Shown in pieces: positions 48,001-55,945 of a stretch of DNA of 64,000 bases (position 1 is the first letter of the stretch; each line of letters starts with the position of its first letter). Below the pieces are notes generated by a model. It worked only from the letters and a program-made list of their open reading frames with translations. It did not search any database and was not told the DNA's origin. The stretch is from Polyangia bacterium (GTDB lineage Bacteria; Myxococcota_A; Polyangia; Fen-1088): assembly GCA_036268875.1 (NCBI GenBank), contig DATATI010000074.1:62001-126000 (forward strand). Direction: 5' to 3'. Both the position numbers and the translations under genes were made by a program.

Positions 48001-50240
48001 TTCTGTCGCGTCCCGACGCGCGCGAGGGCGCCCTGGAAATTCTGGAACCGATGGCCGAGGCCCGCGGCGACCACGAAGAGCTGGTGGCGCTTTACGACTA
48101 TCGTCTGTCGCTGCACGACGATCGCACCGAGCGCGCCCACTGGCTGCGCCGCATCGCCGAGGTCTATGACGCCCAGCTTGGCAGCCCGGATCGGGCCATC
48201 GAGGCGCTGGGCCGCGCGCTGAAAGAAGAGCCGTTTCCGGGCGCGGCGCTCGACGACATCGAGCGCATCGCCACCGCCGGCAAGATCCCCAGCGACGCCG
48301 CGGAGCTGATCGAAGCCGTGTTGTCGGGCGCCGAACCGGAGGCGGCGCGCGAGCTGGCTTTGCGGGCGGCGCGCCTTTATGAAATGACGCCCGCCAACCG
48401 CGGCGCCGCCGAGCGTCTGTACACTCGCGTCCTCGACGGCGATCCGGAGAACGTCGACGCCTTGACGGCGCTGGAGACGTTTCACCGCGCCAGCGGCGAC
48501 GGCCTGCGCCTGGCCGGCGTGCTCGAGCGGCGGGCCGGCATCGAGCTCGATCCGTCGGCCCGCCGGCGCATGTTGATGGAGGCGGCGCGCCTGCACGAGA
48601 AGATCGGCAACGGGCCGGCCGCCGTGGCCGCCTGGCAGACGCTGCGCGCGGCAGAAGAAGGCGACGCCGAAGTCCTGGGCGAGCTGGCCCGGCTCTTTGA
48701 ACGCCTCCAAGATCTGCCGGCGCTGTGTGAGGTGCTGGCTGAACGGGCCCGCTTCAGCGAGGACCCCGTCGAGCGCGCGGCGCTTTATGCCCGCATCGGG
48801 CAGATCAAGCTGGGCCCGCTCAACGATCTCGACGGCGCGGCCGAGGCTTACCGCGAGGCGATGGAAGGCGGCGCAGAGAGCGCCGAGGTGCTGTCGGCGC
48901 TGGAGCAGATCGAAACCAAGCGCGCGGACTGGACCGCGCTGCAAGAGGTTTTGATGCGCCGGTTGGGCGCCACCAGCGGCGCCGAGCACGCGGCTGTTTT
49001 GCAGAAGATGGCCCGCAACGCCGAGGAGAGACTGTCCGATTCAGAGCAGGCGGTCGGCTATCTGCACCAGATCCTGGTCGACGATCCGAACAACACCCTG
49101 GCCCACCGGGAGCTTGAGCGAATCTTGCGCCAGACCGAGCGCTGGTACGATCTGGTCGACGTGATGACCAAGCACGCCGAGGTGGAAGCGGCGGCTGGCC
49201 GCACCGCCGCCGCGCTGCAGCTGCGGGTGGCCATCGCCGACGTGTGGGAACAGCGCCTGGATTCACCGGACAGCGCGGCCGAAGCGCTGGAGAAGGTGCT
49301 GGAGGTGGCGCCCACCAACGTGCCGGCGCTGTTGTCGTTGGCCCGCCTGCACGAAGCCGCTGAGCGCTGGGACGATGCCGGCCAGGCCCTGGAGCGCGCC
49401 GCCGCCGCCGCCACTTCGGGACGCGACGCCGCGGAGATTCACTATCGTAACGCTCAGATTCTGCGCGCCAAGGACGCACCGCCGGCCGAGGTCGAGGCGC
49501 TGCTGCTGCGCGCGCTGGACAATGATCAGACCCACCGCCAGACGCTGGCGGCGCTGGAAAAACTGGCTCGCCACGCCAGGGAGCCGGATCGCTTGGTGCA
49601 GCTGCTGCAATTGCAGCTGGAGATCTCCGAAGACGACGGCGAACGAAAGAAGCTGCTGGCAGAGATCGCCGCGCTTTACAAAGGTCCCATTCGCCATCCA
49701 GCGCAAGCGGTGACGTATCTGGAACTGCTGACTGCGCTGGCGCCCGAGGACATCGCGGCGCGCGAGGATCTCGCCGAGGCGCTGCTGGCCGCCGGCCGTG
49801 CCGACCAAGCGGCGCAGCTCATGCGCGGCCTCATCGATCAGCTCACGAAGGCGCGGCGAGGCAAGGACGTCGCCCGCTATCACCAGCGGCTCGGCGCCAT
49901 CGCCGAGGCCAAAGGCGACTCCGCCGGCGCCGCCGAGAGCTTCGGCGCCGCGTACAAGTTGGATCCTGGTCAGCCGGCCACGCTGATGGCCCTCGGGCGC
50001 ATCGCCTTGGCTCGCAACGAGCTCGAAAACGCGCGCAAGTACTACCGGGCGTTGCTGTTGCAGAACTTCGACGAGGCATCGAGTGGCGTTTCGAAGGCCG
50101 AGGTCTATCTGGTGCTGGGCCGTCTGCACCTCGCCGCCAAGGAGATCTCCAAGGCCCGCAACATGTTCGAGCGGGGCCTGGAAATCGATCCAAAGAACGC
50201 GGAGCTCAAGCAGGCCCTGGCGACCTTGCCGACCGGCTGA
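39006..50240 (+). CDS. Giant TPR-repeat protein, 3744 residues
   Basis: This single uninterrupted 11.2-kb frame encodes an all-helical protein without signal peptide or TM helix, so it should be cytoplasmic. From about residue 130 to the end it is built of modules of 70-73 residues, each two TPR-like hairpins. A module opens with a Trp motif (RWTDLIQVL, NRWQDVASLF, ERWPDLEALL), continues R-A-x-L-x-E-x-x-L-x-D and ends in a classical TPR half (AVASLEKILEATPGD, then LKELY). About fifty modules fit the length. The end is a more canonical TPR (VYLVLGRLHLAAKEISKARNMFERGLEIDPKN). No enzymatic domain is visible. Such a superhelix is typically a scaffold. Its own promoter and divergent position suggest it is a stand-alone gene. 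Function unknown. Confidence 0.93.
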   Translation: MTTDVSTALATLQLDPDNSQALKALAAVHPGNGSGVDRQDLSKELSDARRFHRERSDFDLCVQLIDLELGWTQDRTRRADLLHEKGRILSDELLRDQDGQACVRAALEADPQHGPSREALSQMALVQSNWKPIAARYLQQAEQAKDATLASSLYGSVADFHLKYAASTQDGEAFLRKSLEHDPRNRRSGLHLERLLRDAGRWDDLLPLYVKRAEGATARDERALAEVAAAELLARINRPDEALLHYRKALEANPIEHRALRPVVASLTKSANWPELTKVLENAARTKRGEQDVALLVELGMLLWKRLNETAQAESYFRRVRKVDPSNREMVEFYRAYYTERNELPQLLSVLAQAQKTETDVDRRVAMGIEMARAADQRPQNAEKSIELWKGLLRLKPHLPEAVQSLRRLYTRTEKWNALLELLKEDLETVPGAGVDEKVNRYLEIVAIYRDHLNLDVMVVNTYLNVLALKPDHPAALAALAVRYEAQGRWTDLIQVLTRQADALHDPAEKVALHRRVASLWAEKLGKHHNAVASLEKILEATPGDGETRTRLKELYTRSRSWRQLLEVHRKELAFITPAEQKQRLTEMARIAADRLSDLREAINLWNQLLAIDSHDPDALAGLSALYERERRWPALIEVLERQSHNASSDPTAELPLLERRGMLLYEKMGAGPAAIDVFRRIQTVQPGNARATRALREIYAQLGDFAALEALYVEQGAFGELCDQLTALADRTADMAARTRLLERVALLATEKLRQPERALKAYERILATDPHNRKAAQALVPLYRAAQKWPRLLSTYEALLAPPAAADMSVSERLELLADARQVCEQRLGSKSLAFQWCARAFEASPRDPAVIADLDRLAAEADEWAGLAALFSRRLEVSKDRDERLWLLRRSLRIATSRLYKPLEARRFAEEILALGGGIDQEADTALEQIFTQGKAWPDLAKLLHDRVSRLTDAGEKSRLLFKIAQLEEEKVADLSAAARTLEAIVGLEPGNERALRALVRVLEARQDWAGLAQALTRELTIRQGSASDREELLLRIGQLQESRLHDLSATFATYREVLQGNPLSAAAVAGLERIGAAAGMDKVEIARLSVPLYQRTDNAAKLAAALETLAEADQAAGGGEALKHLQKLRALYTGPLKDPAAAYRVGLRLFTSDPADQQNREQLLAVAAETESVPDLVERMRAVAGATKDQKLRRDLLVEIAELHEQRLGRAGDAERVYSEILQVEPMHAGAFRALARLYRDGERWQDLRALLEARQSQLSEPRERLELLAQIAEIDESVLEDGDHAVQSYEMMLRLDPADLRAHRALDRHYAARERWPDLEALLGARTALASAAEVPELEFRRAELRITKFDDVEGALGLLESIVERAPAHEGARRLLERLLTLPAYRQRASKILEPLYEASGAWARLVTVLEMQREALQGPAAAVLLARIADLQENKLQARTAALATWRQVLAAEPAHPDALTEIERLATTLERFSELVDVYQELAFSRDTGDLNGRADLLSRAARLYAGRLNNRRAAIDVWKLVLNLDPNNVETARPAAAALESLYAETGDIVSLVKILRQEARWAESTADRKAILFRVAGLEEKSLNDTEAAVGTLRAILEIDPENREAIDALERIFDSGSQHRQRVEILRKRIDLASDPAARQELWRRVASLLEHDVGDVEEAIAACVSILDENPEDASALDTLARLYQQQNRHRDRLEILERRLALAKRDGSARDTAVRVEILRQIAGLLEGPLGDPADALERWREILPLSPGDPEALAALERFLQPGVDTGLRLAAAQAVETMYEAAGNWAALAAVVQVYIESQDDPRVRVEQLARLAALQETKLRDPESAFRSYGLAIREAISEPELPSFLDAYERLAGASRGAEVASLYRDITPDVFDEGIKLRLDRFVAEASRRAGDLEGAAEFYRRVLDRVPDDDVSLAALEQIYRDEGDTALLYEVLTRRAELAKDPNIERGLRLQLGALGEKQLGRLEDAVASYERVLELAPREREASEALDRLYTQTERWGDLTRFLGQTLERGLPEREVVAIRFRLANIENDRQHDKERALEHLRVVLNGDPDHPGAITMLEGMLDDLSVQGAAAELLEPVYAGRADWPSLIKIGEIRLLQVEEPAERLAWTKRIARLYEEQLEDFESALRWYGRVFQEAPTERLSAEQLLRLADKLNRWQDVASLFADYLEGELSEGPAVLEVVRRAAEIFDLRLGNREEARKYYRRLFEARPDDAETAALVEAAFERWEAWLELRALHDERSSRAPDAATKKALLRRSAKLDEERLDDRGRAVGTLREVLEIDPADLDAAAELERLLREDGQWHDLADLLSSSLSRATAPAERDAIAFRLGNLLESKLEDLPGAIDRYAEIVERTPTHREAVAALERLVRDPDHRYRVATLLEPIYRKAGDFRRLVVALDAQLDSVEDRDDRVKILGEMADIYQRLARLDLAFECRSRAWLVDVSSQPALAALQNLASSARLYAPLTEALEKGAQAAIDPELQGQLWSLAARIVEEYLGDQPRAIEAWRHALAARPDDQATYVALERLLTAAARMTELVEVLEKHLELATSTHHGDRKLIAKRIAVLYEEALRQPDSAVRAWQSVLEIDDADQEALEALAALFQRSSSWRELAEIYERKILLTQTVAERRGLRLQAAQIYDDKLGAPDEAVGQLRAILDDAENDSEALESLDKLLTREGRHGDLLEVLDLRRTAATSSAVRDELAFRAAKLVESDLSDTEAAIGRLRQMLADSPAHGPAREALWTIARGNDYRLSAIATLEPILRAAGDWDGVVELLELRLAVEDDVTGRLRVLAEIARIDEYERKDPKRAFDAWARALIEEATADEPREALERLSASRGDYAGLARVYEERMDATFDAGLQRTLAIRLADLYETRLTDLNKSAEFLRKALSLPGDEAEVLAALDRVLRRTGGYHDLAEVLAREAELAADPSAQADFLASLGEIRLRAMDDAEGALGAFREALERNPAHRGARDALAELLSRPDAREGALEILEPMAEARGDHEELVALYDYRLSLHDDRTERAHWLRRIAEVYDAQLGSPDRAIEALGRALKEEPFPGAALDDIERIATAGKIPSDAAELIEAVLSGAEPEAARELALRAARLYEMTPANRGAAERLYTRVLDGDPENVDALTALETFHRASGDGLRLAGVLERRAGIELDPSARRRMLMEAARLHEKIGNGPAAVAAWQTLRAAEEGDAEVLGELARLFERLQDLPALCEVLAERARFSEDPVERAALYARIGQIKLGPLNDLDGAAEAYREAMEGGAESAEVLSALEQIETKRADWTALQEVLMRRLGATSGAEHAAVLQKMARNAEERLSDSEQAVGYLHQILVDDPNNTLAHRELERILRQTERWYDLVDVMTKHAEVEAAAGRTAAALQLRVAIADVWEQRLDSPDSAAEALEKVLEVAPTNVPALLSLARLHEAAERWDDAGQALERAAAAATSGRDAAEIHYRNAQILRAKDAPPAEVEALLLRALDNDQTHRQTLAALEKLARHAREPDRLVQLLQLQLEISEDDGERKKLLAEIAALYKGPIRHPAQAVTYLELLTALAPEDIAAREDLAEALLAAGRADQAAQLMRGLIDQLTKARRGKDVARYHQRLGAIAEAKGDSAGAAESFGAAYKLDPGQPATLMALGRIALARNELENARKYYRALLLQNFDEASSGVSKAEVYLVLGRLHLAAKEISKARNMFERGLEIDPKNAELKQALATLPTG

Positions 50241-50406
50241 GGAAAAGCCGGCCTTCGACGAACGCGAAAATCCGCGCGTTGGCGCTGATAGACGAGCGAC
50301 GGGCATCTTTTACGGCACCGTCACTCTGGCGAAACCCACACGAAACATGAATGCGCGCATCATCTGACCCCGAAGCGGCCGCTGTCGTTCAGGCGTTCCC
50401 TTCACA

Positions 50407-52359
50407 ATGAACGCAGGGTCCGAAATAGCCCCGCCCGACGAATCAGGGGCGATTGTCCCGTCGATGACCGGCCAGCACCCCGTGGTGCACGGCAAGGCCG
50501 AGATGGCGAAGCTGACGCTGGGCGCGCTGGGCGTGGTCTACGGCGACATCGGGACCTCGCCGCTTTACGCGATCAAGGAATGCGTGACGCTTCCCCACGG
50601 CGTGGGACCGACGCCGGCCAACATTCTCGGCGTCTTGTCGCTGGTGTTCTGGTCGATCACGCTGGTGGTCTCGGTCAAGTACCTGACCTTCGTCATGCGC
50701 GCCGACAACAACGGCGAGGGCGGGGTGCTGGCGCTGATGGCCCTGGTGGCGCCGAAAGACGCGCAGGGCAGCCGCCGCCGCGCGCTGTGGCTGGCCCTGC
50801 TGGGTCTGTTCGGCGCGGCGCTGCTTTATGGCGACGGCATCATCACGCCCGCCATCTCGGTCCTGTCGGCCATCGAAGGGTTGGAGGTGGCCACCACGGC
50901 GTTCTCGCCGTTCGTCGTGCCCCTGACGTGCATCATCTTGATCCTCTTGTTTTCCGTGCAGCGCCGCGGGACCGGCGGCATCGGCACGGTGTTCGGCCCG
51001 GTGACCTTGTGCTGGTTCGTGGCCATCGCCATCGCCGGCGTGCCGCCGCTGTTTCGCCATCCGGAGATCCTGCGCGCCATCAATCCGCTCTACGGTGCGC
51101 GCTTTTTCGTCATGCATGGCGGGCACGGCTTTTTGATCCTTGGCTCGGTCGTCCTGTGCGTCACTGGCGGCGAAGCGCTTTACGCCGACATGGGCCATTT
51201 CGGTCCGCGGTCGATCCGCATCGCCTGGTACACCGTGGTGTTCCCGGCGCTGCTGATCAATTACTTTGGTCAGGGCGCGCTGCTGCTGGAACGTCCCGAG
51301 CTGTCGGGCAATCCATTCTACGGGCTGGTCTCGGGCGCCTGGCTTTATCCGATGGTGGTGCTGGCGACGATCGCCACCGTGGTGGCCTCGCAGGCGCTGA
51401 TCTCAGGGGCGTTCTCGCTCACCCGCCAGGCGGTGCAGCTCGGCTACATGCCGCGCGTGACCATCGTGCACACCTCGGGCAAGACCGAAGGGCAGATCTA
51501 CATTCCCGAGGTGAACACCGCGCTGATGGTGATGTGCGTGGCGCTGGTGCTGGGCTTCAAAGAATCCAGCAATCTGGCCGCGGCCTACGGCATCGCCGTC
51601 ACCGGAACCATGTCCATCACGTCGCTGCTGTTTTTCTTCGTGGCCCGACGACGCTGGAACTGGAGCCTGCCGCGCGCCGGCGGACTCTTGCTGCTGTTTC
51701 TGATCTTCGACCTTTCGTTCTTCGCCTCCAGCTTCGCCAAGATCCTGCACGGCGGCTGGGTGCCCATCCTGGTCGCGGTGCTGGTCTTCACCATCATGGT
51801 CACCTGGAAGCGCGGGCGCGCCATGCTGGCCGAACGCGTGGCCGCCGATGCGTTGCCATGGGAAGCGTTCATGGCCGACATCGAGGCGACCAAGCCGTAC
51901 CGGGTGCCGGGCACCGCGGTGTTCTTGACCTCGACGCGACGAGGGACGCCCAACGTGCTTTTGCACCACTTCAAGCACAACAAGGTCCTGCACGAGCAGG
52001 TGGTGATCCTGTCGGTGGTCACCGACGATGTGCCCGAGGTGCCGGCCAAGCAGTCCGTGCGCTTCCGCCACTTCGGGCACGGCTTCTGGGCCGTCACCGC
52101 GCATTACGGTTTCATGCAAAGTCCGAACGTGCTGGAGGCGCTGCGCCGCTGTCGCCCGGCCGGCCTCCGCCTCAATCCGAACGACACCAGCTACTACCTT
52201 GGGCGCGAGACCTTGCTGGCGGCGCCCGGCCGCACCGGCATGGCCCAGTGGCGCAAGCGTTTGTTTCGGTTGCTGTCACGCAACGCTCGTTCGGCGACCG
52301 ACTTCTTCAACATCCCGCCCAACCGGGTGGTCGAGATCGGCACGCACATCGAACTGTAA
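50407..52359 (+). CDS. kup: Low-affinity K+ uptake transporter Kup
   Basis: A 650-residue inner-membrane K+/H+ symporter. The family signature GALGVVYGDIGTSPLYAIKE lies at about 38-57, followed by RADNNGEGGVLALMAL, GDGIITPAISVLSAIEG, and GGEALYADMGHFG in the transport core of about 12 helices. A C-terminal cytoplasmic region of about 150 residues (VPGTAVFLTS, HFKHNKVLHEQVV) is also typical. The ATG at 50407 gives a 35-residue hydrophilic N-terminus. I see no riboswitch in the 166-base region between the TPR gene and this start. Confidence 0.96.
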   Translation: MNAGSEIAPPDESGAIVPSMTGQHPVVHGKAEMAKLTLGALGVVYGDIGTSPLYAIKECVTLPHGVGPTPANILGVLSLVFWSITLVVSVKYLTFVMRADNNGEGGVLALMALVAPKDAQGSRRRALWLALLGLFGAALLYGDGIITPAISVLSAIEGLEVATTAFSPFVVPLTCIILILLFSVQRRGTGGIGTVFGPVTLCWFVAIAIAGVPPLFRHPEILRAINPLYGARFFVMHGGHGFLILGSVVLCVTGGEALYADMGHFGPRSIRIAWYTVVFPALLINYFGQGALLLERPELSGNPFYGLVSGAWLYPMVVLATIATVVASQALISGAFSLTRQAVQLGYMPRVTIVHTSGKTEGQIYIPEVNTALMVMCVALVLGFKESSNLAAAYGIAVTGTMSITSLLFFFVARRRWNWSLPRAGGLLLLFLIFDLSFFASSFAKILHGGWVPILVAVLVFTIMVTWKRGRAMLAERVAADALPWEAFMADIEATKPYRVPGTAVFLTSTRRGTPNVLLHHFKHNKVLHEQVVILSVVTDDVPEVPAKQSVRFRHFGHGFWAVTAHYGFMQSPNVLEALRRCRPAGLRLNPNDTSYYLGRETLLAAPGRTGMAQWRKRLFRLLSRNARSATDFFNIPPNRVVEIGTHIEL

Positions 52360-52371
52360 GCGCGCGCCGGA

Positions 52372-54957
52372 TCAGCGGGCGGCGCAGCGTTTTTCGGCGG
52401 CCTCGGCCAAGGCGGCGAGATGGGCGTCGTCGCCGGTGGCCAGGCGGTGCAACGTGGCGGCGCCGCTGCGCGGGTCGCACAGCCCACCCAGAGCCTCGAT
52501 GGCCGCCGGTTGAAAGGGATGGCGGCGGTCGTCGGCCAGGTTGGCGGCGGCGGTCACGGCGTCGGCGCCGCCCAGGCGGCCGAGGGCGCGCAGCGCCGCC
52601 ACCGCCGGCGCCTCCAGCGCGAGATCGGCTTCCGATTCGGCGACCAGGTGGCGCAGCGCCAACGCCAGCGCCGGCGCCAGCTGCGCGTCGCCGTGGTCGC
52701 CCAGCAGCGTGGCTGCCAGCTCCCGCGTGGTGGCGGTCTCGTCGGCGCGATTCAAAGTGTTCAGCAACAGCGCCGCCGCTCGCGGCTCGCGGCAGCTGGC
52801 CAACCCTATCAACGACACCCGGCGCACCTCGGCCTGGTCTCGCGCCACGGCACGGATCATCAGTTCGTTTCCATCGGGCGTGCACAGATGACCGAGGGCA
52901 TCCAGCTCTGCGCGCCGGACGGCCGGCCACGGTTCTTGTTTGGCGCCGGCGACAAGCCCACCGCTGGCCGTCCGATCGCCACGCTGACCCAGCGCCGCGG
53001 CGGCGGTCTCACGCACGCGCGGATCGCCATCGGCCAGCGCCGCGCGCAACGCCGTGCCGGCCACAGCGCCGGGATCACCGGCCAGCTCGCGTGCAGCCAA
53101 GAACCGCACCGTCGGATCGCTGTCGAAGGCGCGCAGCTCCGCCAAGGCGGTCGCTCCGTCAGCGGTGCGCAGACTGCCGATGGCCATCACCACCCGGCCG
53201 CGCACCTCGAACGGTCGCTCGGGGCCGAGCGCGCCGCGCAACGCGGGCAGGGCCGACGCGGCCGCCTCTGGATGGCGCCCCCAGTAAAGCGGCAGCACGC
53301 GCAGCAGATCCAGCGTCTGATCGCCCAGCGGGCCGCTTCGATTCAACGCCAACGTGGTCCACAGCGCCTCCGGGGTCAGCGCCGGCGACACGCTCAACGC
53401 CTGCACCACCGCCGCGCGTACCTCGTCGGGCCCGCGCCCGGCCCCTGCGAGCAACGTCGCCGCCGCGGCTGGTGAGTCGAACGCGCCCAGCAGCCGGGCC
53501 GCCCGCGCTCGGCTGTCGACGCCGCCGGCGCCATCGCTGCCGTCGTTGTTGTCGCTGTTGCTTTTGCCCGTGAGATATCTTTCCAGCGCAGCGATGGGGG
53601 GCGGCTGCGCGGCCAGCAGGGCGCGCTGGATGGCCGCTTCCTCCGCCGGGGTCGCCTCGCGCAGCGCCGCCAGCAGTGCGTTCACCACCGGCTCGGTATT
53701 CGGCGCCGGCGCCAATCGCGTCAGCGCGTCCAGCAGACACGATCGGGCCGCGCCGGTGGCCGATGGCAGCGCGCGCACCGTCAGGGCCAGCGCGGGTTCG
53801 CCCAGGCCCACCAGCAGCGGGACGCGCGCGGCGCAGTCGTTGCCGTCGGCCATGGCGGCGACCAGACGATCCACGCCGCCCGGCTGATCCAGATCCGTGA
53901 ACACGTCGAGGTCGGCGATAGCGGTGGTGCCGAACGTCTTGGGCGGTGCCGCCTCGCTGCCGCGATAGACCTCGGTCAGCACGATGGTCACGCACGACGA
54001 CGGCAGCGGCTGCGGCAGCGCCACCCAGAACGGCCGGTTCCAGGCCGCGCCGCCGCCGGTCGCCGGATCGGTCGGCAGCTCGACGTCGAACTTCTGCTCG
54101 GCGTTCGGGCCCAGGGCCAGTTGAAAGCGGCGCAGCCGATTGCGCGCTCGAAACGCGGCCGCGCTGGAACCGTCACCCGGAACGATGCGCAAGCCGGTCA
54201 CCAGCAACGGGCCCGCCGCCGCCCGCGCAGTCAGGAACTCGCCGCGGCCGTCGCCGCCCAGGCCTTCGGCCCACGTGGTCGTCGGGTTGCCGTCGTTCAG
54301 GGCGACGGGCGCGGTCAGGCCGCGGGCGTCTCGACCTTCGGTGGCGGTGGTCGATGCGGCCACCCATTGAAAGCCATTGGCTGGCCTTCCGCTGGGCGCC
54401 GCCGGATCATCGCGGCGGGCGATCAGCGTCCGTGAGGCCGGCGCGGGCAGGGGAGACAGCACCGGTCGAAAGCGCCCGCTGGAGAAATCCCAGGCCCGCG
54501 GGAACAAGCGCGCCGGCTGGCCATCGCAGCGGCTGATCGACGCCGCAGTCTGATACTCGATGAGGCCGTCGCCGGTCAGCTGGACCATGACGCTGACTTC
54601 GTCGTCGCTGTCGCGCGGGCCGGAGAACCCTTTCCACAGCAGGCGCGGCGGCTTGACCCCAACGTCGGCGACCCACATTTCGGCGCGGCCGCTGCCCCGC
54701 ACGGGCAGCCGCACCTCGGCCAGCCGATGATCGTCGACCGTCTGTTCGGTCAGCGCCGGGATCCCTCGGCGCATGGGCGGCGTTTCTGGGCGCAGCCGCA
54801 GCGTCGACGAGGGCCCGGCGCGCAGCTCCAGTTCGCCCGCGTCCACCGTCACGATCTCGGCCGCTGACGCCGGCCGGGCCAGGCCGCCCAACAAAGCCAC
54901 GGCCAGCGACAGCCCCGATTGCCGCGCCCCGGAAAAATGCATCACTCCGGATAGCAT
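52372..54957 (-). CDS. Exported protein with discoidin-like region and HEAT repeats
   Basis: An 861-residue protein; the ATG at 54957 is used, and the ATG at 54942 is an equally possible start. Both give a signal peptide ending ARPASA. About 200-400 resembles a discoidin/NADase-type glycan-binding fold (VALNDGNPTTTWAEGLGG, with LVTGLRIVPG and FQLAL). From about 440 to the end are HEAT-like repeats, for example FEVRGRVVMAIGSL, TVRFLAARELAG, RVRETAAAALGQRG and AVRRAELDALGHL. No catalytic site is seen. A role in binding surface polysaccharide or acting as a periplasmic scaffold is possible. Divergent from era and convergent with kup. Confidence 0.75.
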   Translation of the reverse strand: MLSGVMHFSGARQSGLSLAVALLGGLARPASAAEIVTVDAGELELRAGPSSTLRLRPETPPMRRGIPALTEQTVDDHRLAEVRLPVRGSGRAEMWVADVGVKPPRLLWKGFSGPRDSDDEVSVMVQLTGDGLIEYQTAASISRCDGQPARLFPRAWDFSSGRFRPVLSPLPAPASRTLIARRDDPAAPSGRPANGFQWVAASTTATEGRDARGLTAPVALNDGNPTTTWAEGLGGDGRGEFLTARAAAGPLLVTGLRIVPGDGSSAAAFRARNRLRRFQLALGPNAEQKFDVELPTDPATGGGAAWNRPFWVALPQPLPSSCVTIVLTEVYRGSEAAPPKTFGTTAIADLDVFTDLDQPGGVDRLVAAMADGNDCAARVPLLVGLGEPALALTVRALPSATGAARSCLLDALTRLAPAPNTEPVVNALLAALREATPAEEAAIQRALLAAQPPPIAALERYLTGKSNSDNNDGSDGAGGVDSRARAARLLGAFDSPAAAATLLAGAGRGPDEVRAAVVQALSVSPALTPEALWTTLALNRSGPLGDQTLDLLRVLPLYWGRHPEAAASALPALRGALGPERPFEVRGRVVMAIGSLRTADGATALAELRAFDSDPTVRFLAARELAGDPGAVAGTALRAALADGDPRVRETAAAALGQRGDRTASGGLVAGAKQEPWPAVRRAELDALGHLCTPDGNELMIRAVARDQAEVRRVSLIGLASCREPRAAALLLNTLNRADETATTRELAATLLGDHGDAQLAPALALALRHLVAESEADLALEAPAVAALRALGRLGGADAVTAAANLADDRRHPFQPAAIEALGGLCDPRSGAATLHRLATGDDAHLAALAEAAEKRCAAR

Positions 54958-54985
54958 GACATCTGGGCTATATAGAAGCCCCGCA

Positions 54986-55945
54986 ATGCCCCCCGAATCA
55001 TCAACGCCCGCCGACGACACCGCTGGCGCCGCCACCAAGGCGAGCACTACCGCCGACACAGTAGCCGGCACCGTCGCGATCCTGGGCCGCCCGAACGTCG
55101 GCAAGTCGACGCTGCTGAACAGCATCGTCGGCGAGAAGCTGGCCATCGTCAGCCCCAAGCCGCAAACCACGCGCAACCGCATCGTCGGGGTCTGGAACGG
55201 CGACGCCGGACAGATCGTCTTCGTCGATACGCCTGGCGTTCACGCGGGAAAAAAAGGGCTGAACCGCTTCATGGTCGGCCAGGCGCTGGGCACCATCCGC
55301 GACGTCGACGCCGTCCTGCTGCTGGTCGATATCTTCGAAGAAGGCCCGGGCGATGCCGAGCGCAAGATCCTCAGCGAGCTGCGCGCCAGCGACAAACGCG
55401 CCGTCCTGGCCATCAACAAAGTCGACAAGGCCAAAGACAAATCGACGCTGCTGCCATTGCTGACTGCCTGGCAGACGGTGTTTCCCTTCGCGGCGCTGGT
55501 CCCCGTCTGCGCGTTGAAGGGCACCAACGTCGATCGCTTGGTGGCCGAGTTGTGCCGGCTGATGCCGGCCGGGCCGCCGCTTTACGGCCCTGAAATGTTG
55601 ACTGATCGCACGGAGCGATTCTTGGCCGCCGAGCTGGTGCGCGAGCAGCTGTTTTTGAAACTGCGCCAAGAACTGCCTTACGCGGTGGCGATCCGCATCG
55701 ATCGCTGGGAGGAGCGCGAGCGCGGCGACGTGATCATCAGCGCCACCATCCTGGTCGAACGCGACAGCCAGAAGGCCATCGTGGTCGGCAAGGCCGGCGC
55801 GATGATCCGCGAGGTCGGCACCGCCGCGCGCGGCGAGATCACACGCCTGCTGGATCGGCCCGCGCACTTGAAGCTGGAGGTGAAGGTGGCGCCCGACTGG
55901 ACCACCTCGCCGGAGATCCTGGCCGAGCTGGGGTATCAACCATGA
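54986..55945 (+). CDS. era: GTPase Era
   Basis: The 319-residue ribosome-assembly GTPase acts on the 3' end of 16S rRNA. G1 GRPNVGKST, G2 region SPKPQTTRNR, G3 DTPG, G4 NKVD and a G5-like VCALKG are in order. The C-terminal KH domain is seen in VGKAGAMIREVGTAARGEI and LKLEVKVAPDW. The ATG at 54986 gives a ~30-residue Ser/Thr/Ala-rich extension before the G domain; an ATG at 54957 would overlap the divergent gene. Its stop overlaps the der start (ATGA), so the two GTPases are translated together. Confidence 0.96.
   Translation: MPPESSTPADDTAGAATKASTTADTVAGTVAILGRPNVGKSTLLNSIVGEKLAIVSPKPQTTRNRIVGVWNGDAGQIVFVDTPGVHAGKKGLNRFMVGQALGTIRDVDAVLLLVDIFEEGPGDAERKILSELRASDKRAVLAINKVDKAKDKSTLLPLLTAWQTVFPFAALVPVCALKGTNVDRLVAELCRLMPAGPPLYGPEMLTDRTERFLAAELVREQLFLKLRQELPYAVAIRIDRWEERERGDVIISATILVERDSQKAIVVGKAGAMIREVGTAARGEITRLLDRPAHLKLEVKVAPDWTTSPEILAELGYQP

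Noticed and set aside
47025-48989. 654-codon minus-strand frame inside the giant TPR gene
   Set aside because: Shadow frame caused by strong codon bias; the plus frame has continuous TPR periodicity.
50241-50406. Possible riboswitch before kup
   Set aside because: K+ transporters can follow c-di-AMP riboswitches, but I cannot find the conserved helices or loops in this 166-base spacer.
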